Notes under the pieces: generated by a model
What the model was told of the DNA's origin: nothing
The model's database searches: none
What the model saw: the letters and a program-made list of their open reading frames with translations, nothing else
Shown here: positions 26,210 through 34,850 of the stretch, in pieces
Layout: every line of letters starts with the position of its first letter
How positions within the stretch are numbered: the stretch's first letter is position 1
From: Mycolicibacterium neworleansense
Lineage (GTDB): Bacteria; Actinomycetota; Actinomycetes; Mycobacteriales; Mycobacteriaceae
Direction of reading: 5' to 3'
DNA length: 64,000 bases
NCBI RefSeq assembly: GCF_001245615.1
Contig: NZ_CWKH01000003.1
Coordinates: forward strand, 806,001 to 870,000
Made by a program: the position numbers and the translations under genes

Positions 26210-26982
26210 GTGTAGATCGAGGGGGCCAGCCGGTATCCGGCACCACGGATGGTGCGGATGAACTCTCCGTGTTCAGCGTCGACGCCGAGTTTGTCGCGCA
26301 GCCGTTTGACGTGCACGGCCACGGTGTTGGTGTCAGAGACACGCCCCCACACGGCGTCACTGATTTCTTCGGAACTGACGACTCGGCCACGCTGCTTGAT
26401 CAAGAAGATCAGCAGTTCCAGTTCACGCTGGGTGAGTTGGACTTCGCGGCCACGAACCCGGGTTTCGTAACCATCGGGATCCACATGGATGGGTCCGGCG
26501 AAGAACGTGGCCGGCTCGTCGGGGCGCTTGTCACCGCTGAGCGCGAATGGGGCGATCGCGGTGATGTCATAGGGCCGGGCGATGACCGCCGAGGCACCGG
26601 CTACGAGGACCTGGCGGGCCACGTCGTCATCTTCGGGCGCCGAGCCAACCAGGATCGGTAGGGACCACCGGCCACGCACTGCTGCGGCGATGGTGGCCGC
26701 GTCGACGATCTCGGTGCGGGCCTGCAGCACCAGCGCGTTGGGCGGTCCGGCACCGACTGTCAGCAGCGCTTCAGCGCCATCGCTGCACCACACGGTGTCG
26801 ATTCCGGTGCGTGCGGCGTCCTCCATCAACTGTTCGGCGATGATTGCATCGGTGTCGACGAGCAACAGACTGCCGCGCGCAGGCCCCACGGCAGCACGAA
26901 ATGCTGGCCGCGTGAACTCGTCGGCACGGCGTACCTCGATCGTCAAATCGTGTACCCCACTCTTCTTCTCACGCGCTCGCAA
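26206..26982 (-). CDS. OmpR-type response regulator with degenerate receiver
   Basis: A 258-residue protein with an N-terminal receiver-like domain and a C-terminal winged helix (VQLTQRELELLIFLIKQRGRVVSSEEISDAVWG ... VAVHVKRLRDKLG). In the receiver the stretch that normally ends in the phosphorylated Asp reads NALVLQART, so the acceptor Asp is missing. The conserved Lys region is VIARPYD, with Arg in place of Lys. It is therefore probably not controlled by phosphorylation, like GlnR-type orphans. It lies 33 bases after the island pstB. The start (TTG 26982) is uncertain. Confidence 0.78.
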   Translation of the reverse strand: MRAREKKSGVHDLTIEVRRADEFTRPAFRAAVGPARGSLLLVDTDAIIAEQLMEDAARTGIDTVWCSDGAEALLTVGAGPPNALVLQARTEIVDAATIAAAVRGRWSLPILVGSAPEDDDVARQVLVAGASAVIARPYDITAIAPFALSGDKRPDEPATFFAGPIHVDPDGYETRVRGREVQLTQRELELLIFLIKQRGRVVSSEEISDAVWGRVSDTNTVAVHVKRLRDKLGVDAEHGEFIRTIRGAGYRLAPSIYT

Positions 26983-27015
26983 AACCCCCGTGCGTGATGC
27001 GCATCCCGCCGACTA

Positions 27016-27792
27016 TTAGCCAAATCGGCCGGAGATGTAGTCCTCGGTCGCCTTCTTGCCTGGATTGGAGAACATCTTCTCGGTGTCGTCGATCTCGATA
27101 AGCATGCCGGGCTTTCCGGTGGCCTCGAGGTTGAAGAACGCGGTCTGATCACTGACACGGGCGGCCTGCTGCATGTTGTGGGTGACGATGACGATCGTGT
27201 AGTCCTGCTTGAGCGTGGAGATCAGATCTTCGATGGCCAGCGTCGAGATCGGGTCGAGCGCCGAGCAGGGCTCATCCATCAACAGCACATCGGGCTGCAC
27301 GGCGATGGCACGGGCGATGCACAACCGCTGCTGCTGACCACCCGACAGACCACCGCCGGGCCTATCCAGGCGGTCCTTGACCTCGGTCCACAGGTTCGCG
27401 CCGCGCAGTGAACGCTCGGCCACCTCGTCGAGGGTCTTCTTGCTGCGCACACCCTGCAGCTTCAGCCCGGCCACCACGTTGTCACGAATCGACATGGTGG
27501 GGAACGGGTTCGGACGCTGGAACACCATTCCGATGGTCTTGCGCACGCCCACCGGGTCCACCCCGGCGCCGTAGATGTCCTCACCGTCGAGCAGCACCGA
27601 GCCCTCGACACGGGCGCCAGGTGTTACCTCGTGCATGCGGTTCAGCGACCTCAGCACCGTGGACTTGCCGCAGCCCGACGGGCCGATGAACGCGGTCACG
27701 CTGCGCGGCTGCACCGACAAACCCACGTCGGCCACGGCGTGGAATGCGCCGTAGTAGATGTTGACGTCTTTGAGGTCAATACGTTTGGCCAT
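27016..27792 (-). CDS. pstB: PstB, island copy
   Basis: A 258-residue phosphate-transport ATPase, complete: Walker A at 37-45, LSGGQ at 149-153, Walker B at about 170-175. By direct comparison it differs from the chromosomal PstB at about 15 positions (roughly 94% identical), and DNA identity is also high. It follows the island pstA by 18 bases. This close match shows that the island pst operon came from a mycobacterium-like donor. Confidence 0.95.
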   Translation of the reverse strand: MAKRIDLKDVNIYYGAFHAVADVGLSVQPRSVTAFIGPSGCGKSTVLRSLNRMHEVTPGARVEGSVLLDGEDIYGAGVDPVGVRKTIGMVFQRPNPFPTMSIRDNVVAGLKLQGVRSKKTLDEVAERSLRGANLWTEVKDRLDRPGGGLSGGQQQRLCIARAIAVQPDVLLMDEPCSALDPISTLAIEDLISTLKQDYTIVIVTHNMQQAARVSDQTAFFNLEATGKPGMLIEIDDTEKMFSNPGKKATEDYISGRFG

Positions 27793-27810
27793 GAGGAACG
27801 TTCCTTGCGG

Positions 27811-28710
27811 TTAGCGGTTGCGGGTGAGGAGGCGTGTCGCGATCGAGGCCAGGAACATCAGGATGCCCACCACGATGATCAGCGTCAACGCAGCACCCCA
27901 GACACGCATTTGCCCGGCGGGTTGGGGGTTGATCAGTTCGGTGTAGATGAGCAGCGGCAGCGATGCCATGTTGCCGTCGAGCACGTCGAAGTTGATGGAT
28001 CTGGCGTATCCCACCAGGACCAGCACCGGGGCGGTCTCACCGATGACGCGGGCGATCGACAGCAGAATGCCGCTGATGATGCCGGGCAGCGCGGTGGGCA
28101 GCACGACGCGAGCGATGGTGACCCACTTGGGAATGCCCAATGCGAGGCTGGCTTCCCGGAGTTCGTCGGGCACCAGTTTGAGCATCTCCTCAGTGGAGCG
28201 CACCACCACCGGCAGCATCAGCAAGACCAGTGCCAGCGATACGGCGAAGGCACTTTGCGGGAATCCGAGGGTGGCGATCCACAACGCGAAGATGAACAGG
28301 GCAGCCACGATTGAGGGCACACCGGCCAAGACGTCGACCATGAAGGTGGTCACCCGAGCCAGCCGGGAGCGGCCGTACTCGACGAGGTAGATGCCAGCCA
28401 TGATGCCCAGCGGGATCGCGATGATGGCAGCGATGCCGGCCTGCACCAGCGTTCCGTAGAGCGCGTGGTAGATGCCTCCGGCGAAGGATTCGGGCAGCAC
28501 ACCTTGCAGCGAGCGAGTCCACCAACCCGATTTGGTGACGCCCTGCCAGCCCCTCTCCACCACGATGTAGAGCACCCAGAACAACGGGATCAATGCGACC
28601 CCGAATGCTGCGACGAATAGCGAGGTCGCGATGTTGTTCTTGATGCGCCGACCGACGCTCACCGAGTGGAACGTCTGGCTCTTGACCGGGCTGTCGAATG
28701 CGGTGGTCAT
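27811..28710 (-). CDS. pstA: PstA, island copy (complete)
   Basis: A full-length permease of 299 residues with six transmembrane helices. The cytoplasmic EAA loop reads [25 protein letters not shown], intact across the position where the chromosomal gene is broken. ATG overlaps the pstC stop (ATGA). It can replace the chromosomal PstA, and it is clearly more divergent from it than the two PstB copies are from each other. Confidence 0.94.
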   Translation of the reverse strand: MTTAFDSPVKSQTFHSVSVGRRIKNNIATSLFVAAFGVALIPLFWVLYIVVERGWQGVTKSGWWTRSLQGVLPESFAGGIYHALYGTLVQAGIAAIIAIPLGIMAGIYLVEYGRSRLARVTTFMVDVLAGVPSIVAALFIFALWIATLGFPQSAFAVSLALVLLMLPVVVRSTEEMLKLVPDELREASLALGIPKWVTIARVVLPTALPGIISGILLSIARVIGETAPVLVLVGYARSINFDVLDGNMASLPLLIYTELINPQPAGQMRVWGAALTLIIVVGILMFLASIATRLLTRNR

Positions 28711-29681
28711 CCGTTGACCTTCCCTCCAGCAATGCCGCGGGCGGCCGCGTTGACCACGAAGGTCAGGGCGAACAGGACGAAACCGGCGGCAATGTAGGCG
28801 CCGGTAGGCAGTGGTGCACTGAATTCGGCTGCCGCCGAGGCAATTTTGGAGGCGAAGGTGTAGCCACCGTCAAACAACGACCAGCTACCCGGCTGTGCTG
28901 CCGAGCGCAGGATGATCAGTACCGCAACGGTTTCACCGAGCGCACGACCGAGGCCCAGCATTGAGGCGGCGATGACACCGCTGCGACCGTACGGCAGCAC
29001 CGTCATACGTACCGTTTCCCATTTCGTGGCACCCAAAGCCTGGGCGGCTTCGATCCGGGAGATCGGGGTCTGGCGGAACACTTCCCGACTCACCGAGGTG
29101 ATGATCGGCAGAATCATCACCGCCAGCACCACGCCGGCGGTGAAGATGGTGCCGCCGCCCGCCAGCGACACGTTTCCGGTCTCGAACAGGAACAGCCAGC
29201 CCAAGGATTTGTTGAGGAAACTGGCTACCGGCTCCAGCCAGGGAGCCAGGATGAAGATTCCCCATAGACCGAAGATGATCGAGGGCACCGCGGCGAGAAG
29301 GTCGACCAGCGCGCTGAACGGTCGGGACAGGCGTGCCGGTGCGTAGTGGGTGAGAAACAGTGCGATGCCCACCGCGACCGGCACAGCAAGTGCGAGCGCG
29401 AATACCGAGCTGAGCACAGTCACCATGAACAGGTCGCGGATGCCGAACCTCAAATTGTCGGCGTCGGCGGTGTTGAACTCGGTACTGGTGAAGAAGTTGG
29501 CGTGGTTGGCCCCGAGCGATGGAATGGCGCGGATCAGCAGGAAGATCGCAATGAGTGCGATCGCGATGACAATGGTCGACCCCGCCGCGACAGCTAGCGC
29601 CTTGAAGATACGGTCACCGAGCTGGCCGCTCCCCGCGCGGATCGCGCTCGTCTTTTTGGTGGCCTTGTCCGGATCAGGCAT
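28707..29681 (-). CDS. pstC: PstC, island copy
   Basis: A 324-residue permease subunit with six transmembrane helices and the EAA loop [23 protein letters not shown] at 29681 is chosen because GGGGAGAGA lies upstream. An open frame extends to 29762 but would cross the hairpin behind pstS. It pairs with PstA to form the phosphate channel. Confidence 0.93.
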   Translation of the reverse strand: MPDPDKATKKTSAIRAGSGQLGDRIFKALAVAAGSTIVIAIALIAIFLLIRAIPSLGANHANFFTSTEFNTADADNLRFGIRDLFMVTVLSSVFALALAVPVAVGIALFLTHYAPARLSRPFSALVDLLAAVPSIIFGLWGIFILAPWLEPVASFLNKSLGWLFLFETGNVSLAGGGTIFTAGVVLAVMILPIITSVSREVFRQTPISRIEAAQALGATKWETVRMTVLPYGRSGVIAASMLGLGRALGETVAVLIILRSAAQPGSWSLFDGGYTFASKIASAAAEFSAPLPTGAYIAAGFVLFALTFVVNAAARGIAGGKVNG

Positions 29682-29697
29682 AGATGCAGTCTCTCCC

Positions 29698-29733
29698 CTT
29701 TCGGGGGCCGCCGGTGTAGACGGCCCCCGAAAG
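29698..29733 (-). terminator. Hairpin between island pstS and pstC
   Basis: A perfect 13-bp stem (CTTTCGGGGGCCG / CGGCCCCCGAAAG) with a 10-base loop, lying between the pstS stop and the pstC start. It probably terminates part of the transcripts or protects the pstS mRNA, so the binding protein is made in excess over the membrane subunits. Confidence 0.65.
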
Positions 29734-29774
29734 GTTCCCGAGATCTCTGGCTGTAAGGCCATCAGTGATTCCGA

Positions 29775-30905
29775 TCAAGCGATCGCGTTGACAGCGGCAG
29801 ACAGCTTCGATTCGAACGCAGCCGGCAGCGGGATGTACCCGTTGTCGGCCAGGCCTTCCTGACCCGCACCGATCGTCGACTGCAGGAATGCCTTGACGGC
29901 CTGGCCGGTGTCGGCGTCGGGGTACTTCGAGCAGACGATCTCGTAGGTGGCCAGCACGATCGGGTAGGCCCCGGTCTCGGTCGGCTTGTAGAACGAAACC
30001 GTGTCCAGCACGAGGTCGTTGCCTTCACCCTTGATCGTGGCGCCCGAGATGGTCTTGCCGACAGTCTCGGTGCTGATCTCGACCGGCTCCGGGCCCGCCG
30101 AGGTGACGATCTTGGCCGTCGACAGGCCCTGGGCCTGGGCGAAGGACCATTCGTTGTAGGTGATCGATCCCGGGGTGTTCTTGATGGCCGCCGAGGTGCC
30201 CTCGTTGCCCTTGGCACCCTCGCCAACTCCGCCGGCGAACGCCTTGCCCGCACCCTTGCCCCAGGCACCGTCAGACGCTGCGTCGAGGTACTTCTGGAAG
30301 TTGTCAGTGGTACCGGACTCATCGCTGCGGAACACGACGGTGATCGGCTGCGCGGGCAGCGTGGCCGACGGGTTGAGCGCCTTGATCGCCGGGTCGTCCC
30401 AGGTCTTGATGGTTCCGTTGAAGATCTTGGCGGCGGTGGGCCCGTCGAGCACCAGCCCGTCGACGCCCTCGAGGTTGTAGGTAACCGCGATCGGGCCGAA
30501 CACCACCGGCAGGTTCCAGGCGGGCGATCCACACCGCTCGGCGGCCTTGTCGTACTCGCCCTTGTCCTTGCTCAGCGGGGAGTCAGAACCACCGATGTCG
30601 GTCTGCTTGCCGACGAACTCGCTCACACCGGCGCCGGAGCCGTTGGAGGTGTAGTTGAGGGTGTAGCCCGAGCAAGCCTGCTCGTAGGCGTTGACGAACC
30701 GGGTCATGGCGTTGGCCTGCGCAGTGGACCCGCTGGCCTTCAGCGACTTCTTGCCTGCGCAGTCGACACCTGACGATGAAGCCTCGCCGGCGGCCTTGGT
30801 CGCGCTAGAACCAGATTCTGCATTGTTGTCACTGCCACACGCCGAAAGCACCAGGCTGCCTGCGGCCATCAGGCTCAGCGCAGCACCGAAACGGTTGAGC
30901 TTCAC
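29775..30905 (-). CDS. pstS: Phosphate-binding lipoprotein PstS, island copy
   Basis: A 376-residue substrate-binding lipoprotein. The signal peptide ends in the lipobox LVLSAC. Phosphate-contact motifs are present: [29 protein letters not shown] and [15 protein letters not shown]. The start is GTG at 30905 with AAGGAG 5 bases upstream. It is the first gene of the island pst operon. It is only moderately similar to the chromosomal PstS. Whether it discriminates better against arsenate cannot be read from the sequence. Confidence 0.94.
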   Translation of the reverse strand: MKLNRFGAALSLMAAGSLVLSACGSDNNAESGSSATKAAGEASSSGVDCAGKKSLKASGSTAQANAMTRFVNAYEQACSGYTLNYTSNGSGAGVSEFVGKQTDIGGSDSPLSKDKGEYDKAAERCGSPAWNLPVVFGPIAVTYNLEGVDGLVLDGPTAAKIFNGTIKTWDDPAIKALNPSATLPAQPITVVFRSDESGTTDNFQKYLDAASDGAWGKGAGKAFAGGVGEGAKGNEGTSAAIKNTPGSITYNEWSFAQAQGLSTAKIVTSAGPEPVEISTETVGKTISGATIKGEGNDLVLDTVSFYKPTETGAYPIVLATYEIVCSKYPDADTGQAVKAFLQSTIGAGQEGLADNGYIPLPAAFESKLSAAVNAIA

Positions 30906-31050
30906 GTAGCTCCTTATTAGAGGTCAGGGTGGTCAACTCCCGTTGCCACCACGGCGGGCCAAGCCGCGGAACGGCTGTTCCGCCGAGCAGAACCGATGGC
31001 TGCTCGGGACCTGAACCTAAAGGTTGCCAGTGAACCCACAGCACAACCCG

Positions 31051-31068
31051 GATGAACGGAAGATGAAC
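31051..31068 (-). promoter_or_regulatory. PHO-box-like 11-nt direct repeat before island pstS
   Basis: On the minus strand GTTCATC occurs twice with an 11-base period (31062-31068 and 31051-31057). A related GTTCACT lies 22 bases further on (31029-31035). Actinobacterial PhoP/RegX3 sites are 11-nt direct repeats of GTTCACC-like units, so this is a plausible phosphate-starvation operator. Confidence 0.5.
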
Positions 31069-31131
31069 CACCTTGACGGCCTCAGGTCGATTCACGCTGC
31101 CCTCTTGACGGCGCCGATATAGCTCAACAAG

Positions 31132-31144
31132 TATTGAGTCAATA
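31132..31144. promoter_or_regulatory. Palindrome between pstS and arsC
   Basis: TATTGAGTCAATA, a perfect dyad in the divergent promoter region of island pstS (minus) and arsC (plus). AT-rich palindromes of this kind are bound by ArsR-family repressors; TATTGA and TCAATA half sites also occur before the arsR at 50159. The regulator is not identified. Confidence 0.45.
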
Positions 31145-31265
31145 TTTCTGGACTGAAATCGTCGCTCCCGCCGAGAGGTCCGCGCCTACCGCTCCATAGG
31201 TGTGGTCCTCCAGAACCCCTGACGTCCGCCACTTCGCTATAGGCCCGAAGGAGGTCACTGCCACC

Positions 31266-31931
31266 ATGTCCGACAACGTCGCCACCCACCTGCGCTCCGA
31301 CCTGTCCATCGATCAGCAGCTCGCGCTCAAGACCGCAGCGGTTCGGCTCGAAAACGAGTTCACCGACAGCTTCGGCATCGAGACCATCGAGCGATTTCTG
31401 CACTCCTCCTATGACCAGTTCGCGAGCAGGGCCTCGATCCCACGGTTTCTGCCGCTGCTGGCCGAGCGCTTCGCACGCCAACGGTTACGGGCGCTGGCCA
31501 AGGTGGAAGGCAAGAGCGATACCGGCAAGCCGACCGTGCTGTTCCTGTGCACGCACAATGCCGGTCGCTCCCAGATGGCCTTGGGATTCTTCAGCCATTT
31601 CGCCGGGGATGCGGCGGTGGCGTGGTCGGGCGGCTCGGAGCCGGGCAATGAGATCAACCCGGCTGCGGTGGCCGCGATGTCCGAACGCGGGATCGACATC
31701 TCCGGTGAGTACCCCAAGCCCTGGACTGAGGAGATCGTTCGGGCTGCCGATGTGGTGATCACGATGGGATGCGGCGATGCCTGCCCGGTCTTCCCGGGTC
31801 GCCGCTATGAGGAATGGAAGCTGGAGGATCCGGCGAGCATGAATGTCGATGCGGTGCGCCCCATCCGCGATGACATCGAACGCCGAGTTCGTCAGCTGCT
31901 CAACGAACTTGGCGTTGCCGCTCATGCGTAA
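31266..31931 (+). CDS. arsC: Arsenate reductase ArsC with N-terminal helical domain
   Basis: A 221-residue protein. The first ~85 residues form a helical bundle seen in actinobacterial ArsC proteins. The C-terminal low-molecular-weight phosphatase domain has the loop CTHNAGRSQMA with the nucleophilic Cys, and MGCGDACPVFPG with further cysteines. It reduces arsenate to arsenite, in this lineage probably with mycothiol or thioredoxin. ATG at 31266 follows AAGGAGG. It is transcribed away from the island pst operon, sharing its control region. Confidence 0.9.
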   Translation: MSDNVATHLRSDLSIDQQLALKTAAVRLENEFTDSFGIETIERFLHSSYDQFASRASIPRFLPLLAERFARQRLRALAKVEGKSDTGKPTVLFLCTHNAGRSQMALGFFSHFAGDAAVAWSGGSEPGNEINPAAVAAMSERGIDISGEYPKPWTEEIVRAADVVITMGCGDACPVFPGRRYEEWKLEDPASMNVDAVRPIRDDIERRVRQLLNELGVAAHA

Positions 31932-32289
31932 CCGCTTGCGCCACCGATTCCCTTCGTCGGCTTGCGCTACCCGAGGGCGCGGGGCCGGTCGCATGGGACC
32001 TCAGCCCGGCGCCCCGCTGCGTTCCGCGCTGACCGCGGCGATTGGGTGGCTGAGGGCCGGCTATGCCGAACAGGCGCCACGCACAGGGCATGCGACGTTG
32101 ATCGCACTGCACGGGCCGGCGTCTCTGACGGCGCGCCAGCTCAGCTGCGCGATCGCCGCGCTCGGCGACGGCCCGTCATCTTCTGCTGACATCGACGTGG
32201 CAATCACCATGGCCACCAACCGGTTACCGACACCCAGTCAGCGTTGCGCCGTCAGCCGGGCATGGCGGGATCGTTTGTTGCCGCAGTGA
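31924..32289 (+). CDS. DUF3349-like protein
   Basis: A 121-residue product. Residues about 35-115 follow the mycobacterial DUF3349 pattern: IGWLRAGYAEQAPRTGHATLI, then DIDVAITMATNRLPT and a final R..AW.D. The ATG at 31924 overlaps the end of arsC by 8 bases; an ATG at 31992 would also give the whole domain. Its function is unknown. It appears to be the last gene of the arsC unit, followed by a strong hairpin. Confidence 0.55.
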   Translation: MRNRLRHRFPSSACATRGRGAGRMGPQPGAPLRSALTAAIGWLRAGYAEQAPRTGHATLIALHGPASLTARQLSCAIAALGDGPSSSADIDVAITMATNRLPTPSQRCAVSRAWRDRLLPQ

Positions 32290-32303
32290 TCGGCGGAGCG
32301 GGT

Positions 32304-32329
32304 GCTGGCCATCGATCACGATGGCCAGC
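32304..32329. terminator. Hairpin between convergent units
   Basis: A perfect 11-bp stem (GCTGGCCATCG / CGATGGCCAGC) with the loop ATCA, placed between the DUF3349-like gene and the TIR gene, which converge here. Confidence 0.65.
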
Positions 32330-32357
32330 AACACACTCGCAGGCTCGGCGCCCACCT

Positions 32358-33866
32358 TCACCACCTGTGGCTGGCGATTTCCTTGAAGGTCTCGTCGTAT
32401 TGCTTGGTGGCATCTCGTGCGCGATCCGGTGACCCGCCGAACAGGCCAGCACGCAACGGTTCCCACTGCTCCCCGCGGAGCTGCAGTTCATCGGCGAAGT
32501 CTTTCACCGGTTCGCAGTGACGGTGGGCATAGCGCCAGGTGGAACGTCCGAACCACTTGTTTCGGGAGTAGGACGGGCGGCCAGACTCAGCGGCCCGCAT
32601 GAATCCGAGGTCCTCGTTCACGACTCCGACGGCAATCTCGGTGTAGTCGAACGCATCCTGGTAGGCGTCGTCGTCCGGGAACTGGTCTACGAAGCTCGGC
32701 TTCAAGATAGCGAACAGCCACTCGGAAACCGGGGTGTGGAACTTCCCGTACTTCTTGTTGTATCCAGCCAGGGCGGTGGCAAGGTCATCATCGGTGGTCT
32801 CTGAGCGAGCCAGGATGTGGGCCGCGACTTCGGCAGCTCCGCCGAAAGGTGTGTAGGGGCTGACGGTTTCGATGATCGCCACGCGTTTTCCCTGCAGGCG
32901 GGGGTTCGGGACCACATTGTCCACGATGAGCGCCCGGAAGTTGTCCCAGCGGCCCTGGCCACTGGATGCCATGGCGGCGACGGTAACCGTGAGGAGGCTC
33001 GGGAGGTAGCGCAGCGCGTTGAGCGAGTCGCCCACCATCTTCACCGCCTCCGCAGTGAGGGCGCGGATGCCTTTGATCCACGGCGACAGCGACTCTGGGG
33101 ATCCCCAGCGTGCAGCGACCTGAAGCGATGCACAGAAAGGCTCGACCAACCGCCAGTAGTCGATCGCGGTTTCCGCAATCTGGACGATGTGCTCGTCGTT
33201 GGTGGTGCCGGAGAACGCCGAGGGGAAACGCTCGGTGTCACGCATGCCTGCCAGCATGTTGGAGATCTCCTGGGTGATCAGTTCATCGAGTTCGATCTCC
33301 CGGGACGGGTCGCGGATCATGTCTTTGGTGAGCCGCCGCAGCAGGGCTGGACGCTCGGCAGCGGCGGCTTCGCTGACTGCTGTTCGAACGGTGGCGGGGT
33401 CGACCCCGGTCAGGCCCATGGCCTTCTTGGTGGCCTCGATCAGTTTCACCACGTTCTCGGCGTAGTTGTCGCCGAACAGGTCGATGTAATTGATGTCGCG
33501 AAGCGTCCGGCCACCACCAAGATCCCATTCGGGGATCTCGCAGTCATCGAATCGCACGGGAATGAGCCAGGTTCGGCCAGGCGGGCGCAGGCGGAATTCC
33601 TCTGCAGCGAGCGTGATCTCTTCATTCTGGTAACTCTTGGGCTTGCCGGTGGACTTCGTTGAGAAGCATGCGAGGAAGGCCAGTGAGCCAGAGCTGATCG
33701 CCTCGCGGATCTTGGCCTTCCACATGTCGCCAGGCCCCAGATCGGCCCTGTCCCGCCAGTGCGGAATGCTGGCCGCGTTCAGCAGGTTGCACAGCTTGTC
33801 GACGTGATCGCTGTCTTCATGGACATAGGAAATGAACGCGTGCTCGGATGCGGACTGCTCCGTCAT
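32358..33866 (-). CDS. TIR-domain protein (putative immune effector)
   Basis: A 502-residue protein. The first ~140 residues are a TIR domain: HAFISYVHEDSDHVDKLCNL at the start, then GDMWKAKIREAISSG and a Glu in SYQNEEITLAAEEF at the position of the NADase catalytic Glu. The rest is helical with no motif I recognise; it may sense the trigger. ATG at 33866 begins the TIR domain exactly. Bacterial TIR proteins often degrade NAD or make signalling nucleotides during phage infection. It stands alone between resistance genes. Confidence 0.75.
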   Translation of the reverse strand: MTEQSASEHAFISYVHEDSDHVDKLCNLLNAASIPHWRDRADLGPGDMWKAKIREAISSGSLAFLACFSTKSTGKPKSYQNEEITLAAEEFRLRPPGRTWLIPVRFDDCEIPEWDLGGGRTLRDINYIDLFGDNYAENVVKLIEATKKAMGLTGVDPATVRTAVSEAAAAERPALLRRLTKDMIRDPSREIELDELITQEISNMLAGMRDTERFPSAFSGTTNDEHIVQIAETAIDYWRLVEPFCASLQVAARWGSPESLSPWIKGIRALTAEAVKMVGDSLNALRYLPSLLTVTVAAMASSGQGRWDNFRALIVDNVVPNPRLQGKRVAIIETVSPYTPFGGAAEVAAHILARSETTDDDLATALAGYNKKYGKFHTPVSEWLFAILKPSFVDQFPDDDAYQDAFDYTEIAVGVVNEDLGFMRAAESGRPSYSRNKWFGRSTWRYAHRHCEPVKDFADELQLRGEQWEPLRAGLFGGSPDRARDATKQYDETFKEIASHRW

Positions 33867-34055
33867 GGTGTTGTCGTGACCTTCCGTCTCGAAAGTTCTC
33901 CGGCCCAGCGTTCGCTGAGCCGCTCTTTGGGTGGCTTCGCAAACACTACACCTAGTGGTCATCGAGCTGGGGGCATACAACATGTTCTGAATAACATTTA
34001 TGGAATTTCCAGCTCAGGACATTGCTGAGCATGCAGGCATCGGCGTGTCGCCAGA

Positions 34056-34093
34056 ACAAAAAGAGCCCCGCACTCGACGGAGTGCGGGGCTCT
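34056..34093 (-). terminator. Strong intrinsic terminator on the minus strand
   Basis: A 14-bp perfect stem (AGAGCCCCGCACTC / GAGTGCGGGGCTCT) with a 4-base loop. On the minus strand it is followed by TTTTTG. It would end transcripts coming from the arsR at 34412-34765. Confidence 0.75.
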
Positions 34094-34411
34094 CAATAGT
34101 TCATCGGTGCCCTAGGTGCCACCCAAAGGTCACGACATCGACACTGTGCAGGATCGAGCACCACAACGTCAACTACCGACAAGGGTGAGGTTGCCGAGCT
34201 CACACTTCGAACCCCGATTCGGCACCGTGACCGAAACCGCAGGCCCGCGGCACCGGATTGCGCGGGCAGACCACTCGGAGCCACGGCCCAGATCGAGGCT
34301 GGGCGTGAAAATTACTGCGATTTAAGAGAATTGGCGCCAATGGCCGACAACTGGCCGAACAAGGACGGCCCGCCTAGGACAGAAGGGGCGGCGGGGCGGG
34401 TAGACCTGGGA
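34094..34411 (-). other. Unassigned stretch between arsR and its terminator
   Basis: 318 bases downstream of arsR on its strand, with no gene I can support. A 63-codon frame is present but has no ribosome binding site or recognisable family. It is either a long 3' untranslated region, a remnant gene, or a small RNA ending at the strong hairpin. Confidence 0.35.
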
Positions 34412-34765
34412 CTAGCGGGCCATCAGCAGGTGCGCGACACGCTCAAGCGCGACTTCGTTGACCCGGTAGTAGGCCCATTTGCTGCGCTGCTCACGGCTAA
34501 CCAGGCCAGTCTCGACGAGCAATTTCATGTGGTGCGACACCGTCGACTGCGACAGACCCAGGGGCTCGGTGAGGTCGCAGGCGCAGGCCTCACCGCCGGC
34601 CGAGGCGGCGATCAGTGACAGCAGCTTGACTCTGGCCGGATCGGCCAGGGCCTTGAACACCGCCGCGAGCCGTTCGGCTGCCGGCGTGTCGATCACACCG
34701 CCGGTCAGCGGAGAGCAGCACGCACCGATATCGGTGGCGGTCACCGCGACAGTTGCGCTGGCCAT
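34412..34765 (-). CDS. arsR: ArsR arsenite-responsive repressor
   Basis: A 117-residue winged-helix repressor with a Cys-x-Cys-Asp motif (CACD, Cys61 and Cys63) at the start of the DNA-binding helix region, the classical As(III) site. The recognition helix is LSQSTVSHHMKLL. ATG at 34765 is used; an in-frame GTG at 34783 is possible. It is divergent from the flavoprotein operon at 34851, with repeated ATCGATGT-type sites in between. Confidence 0.88.
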   Translation of the reverse strand: MASATVAVTATDIGACCSPLTGGVIDTPAAERLAAVFKALADPARVKLLSLIAASAGGEACACDLTEPLGLSQSTVSHHMKLLVETGLVSREQRSKWAYYRVNEVALERVAHLLMAR

Positions 34766-34793
34766 GACCCCAGTATGCCACACACATTGACAA

Positions 34794-34826
34794 ACATCGA
34801 TGTATCGAGCATTGTCGATGTATCGA
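34794..34826. promoter_or_regulatory. ArsR operator region
   Basis: The palindrome ACATCGATGT (34794-34803), and a 13-base near-perfect direct repeat: ATCGATGTATCGA (34796-34808) and GTCGATGTATCGA (34814-34826). It lies between the divergent arsR and flavoprotein genes and fits a shared ArsR-controlled promoter. Confidence 0.6.
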
Positions 34827-34850
34827 TAGTTGTCGATCCGAGGAGAGAAG

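Noticed and set aside
34094..34260. Possible tRNA near the strong terminator
   Set aside because: A TTCGAACCCC stretch suggests a T-loop, but no acceptor or anticodon stem can be folded around it.
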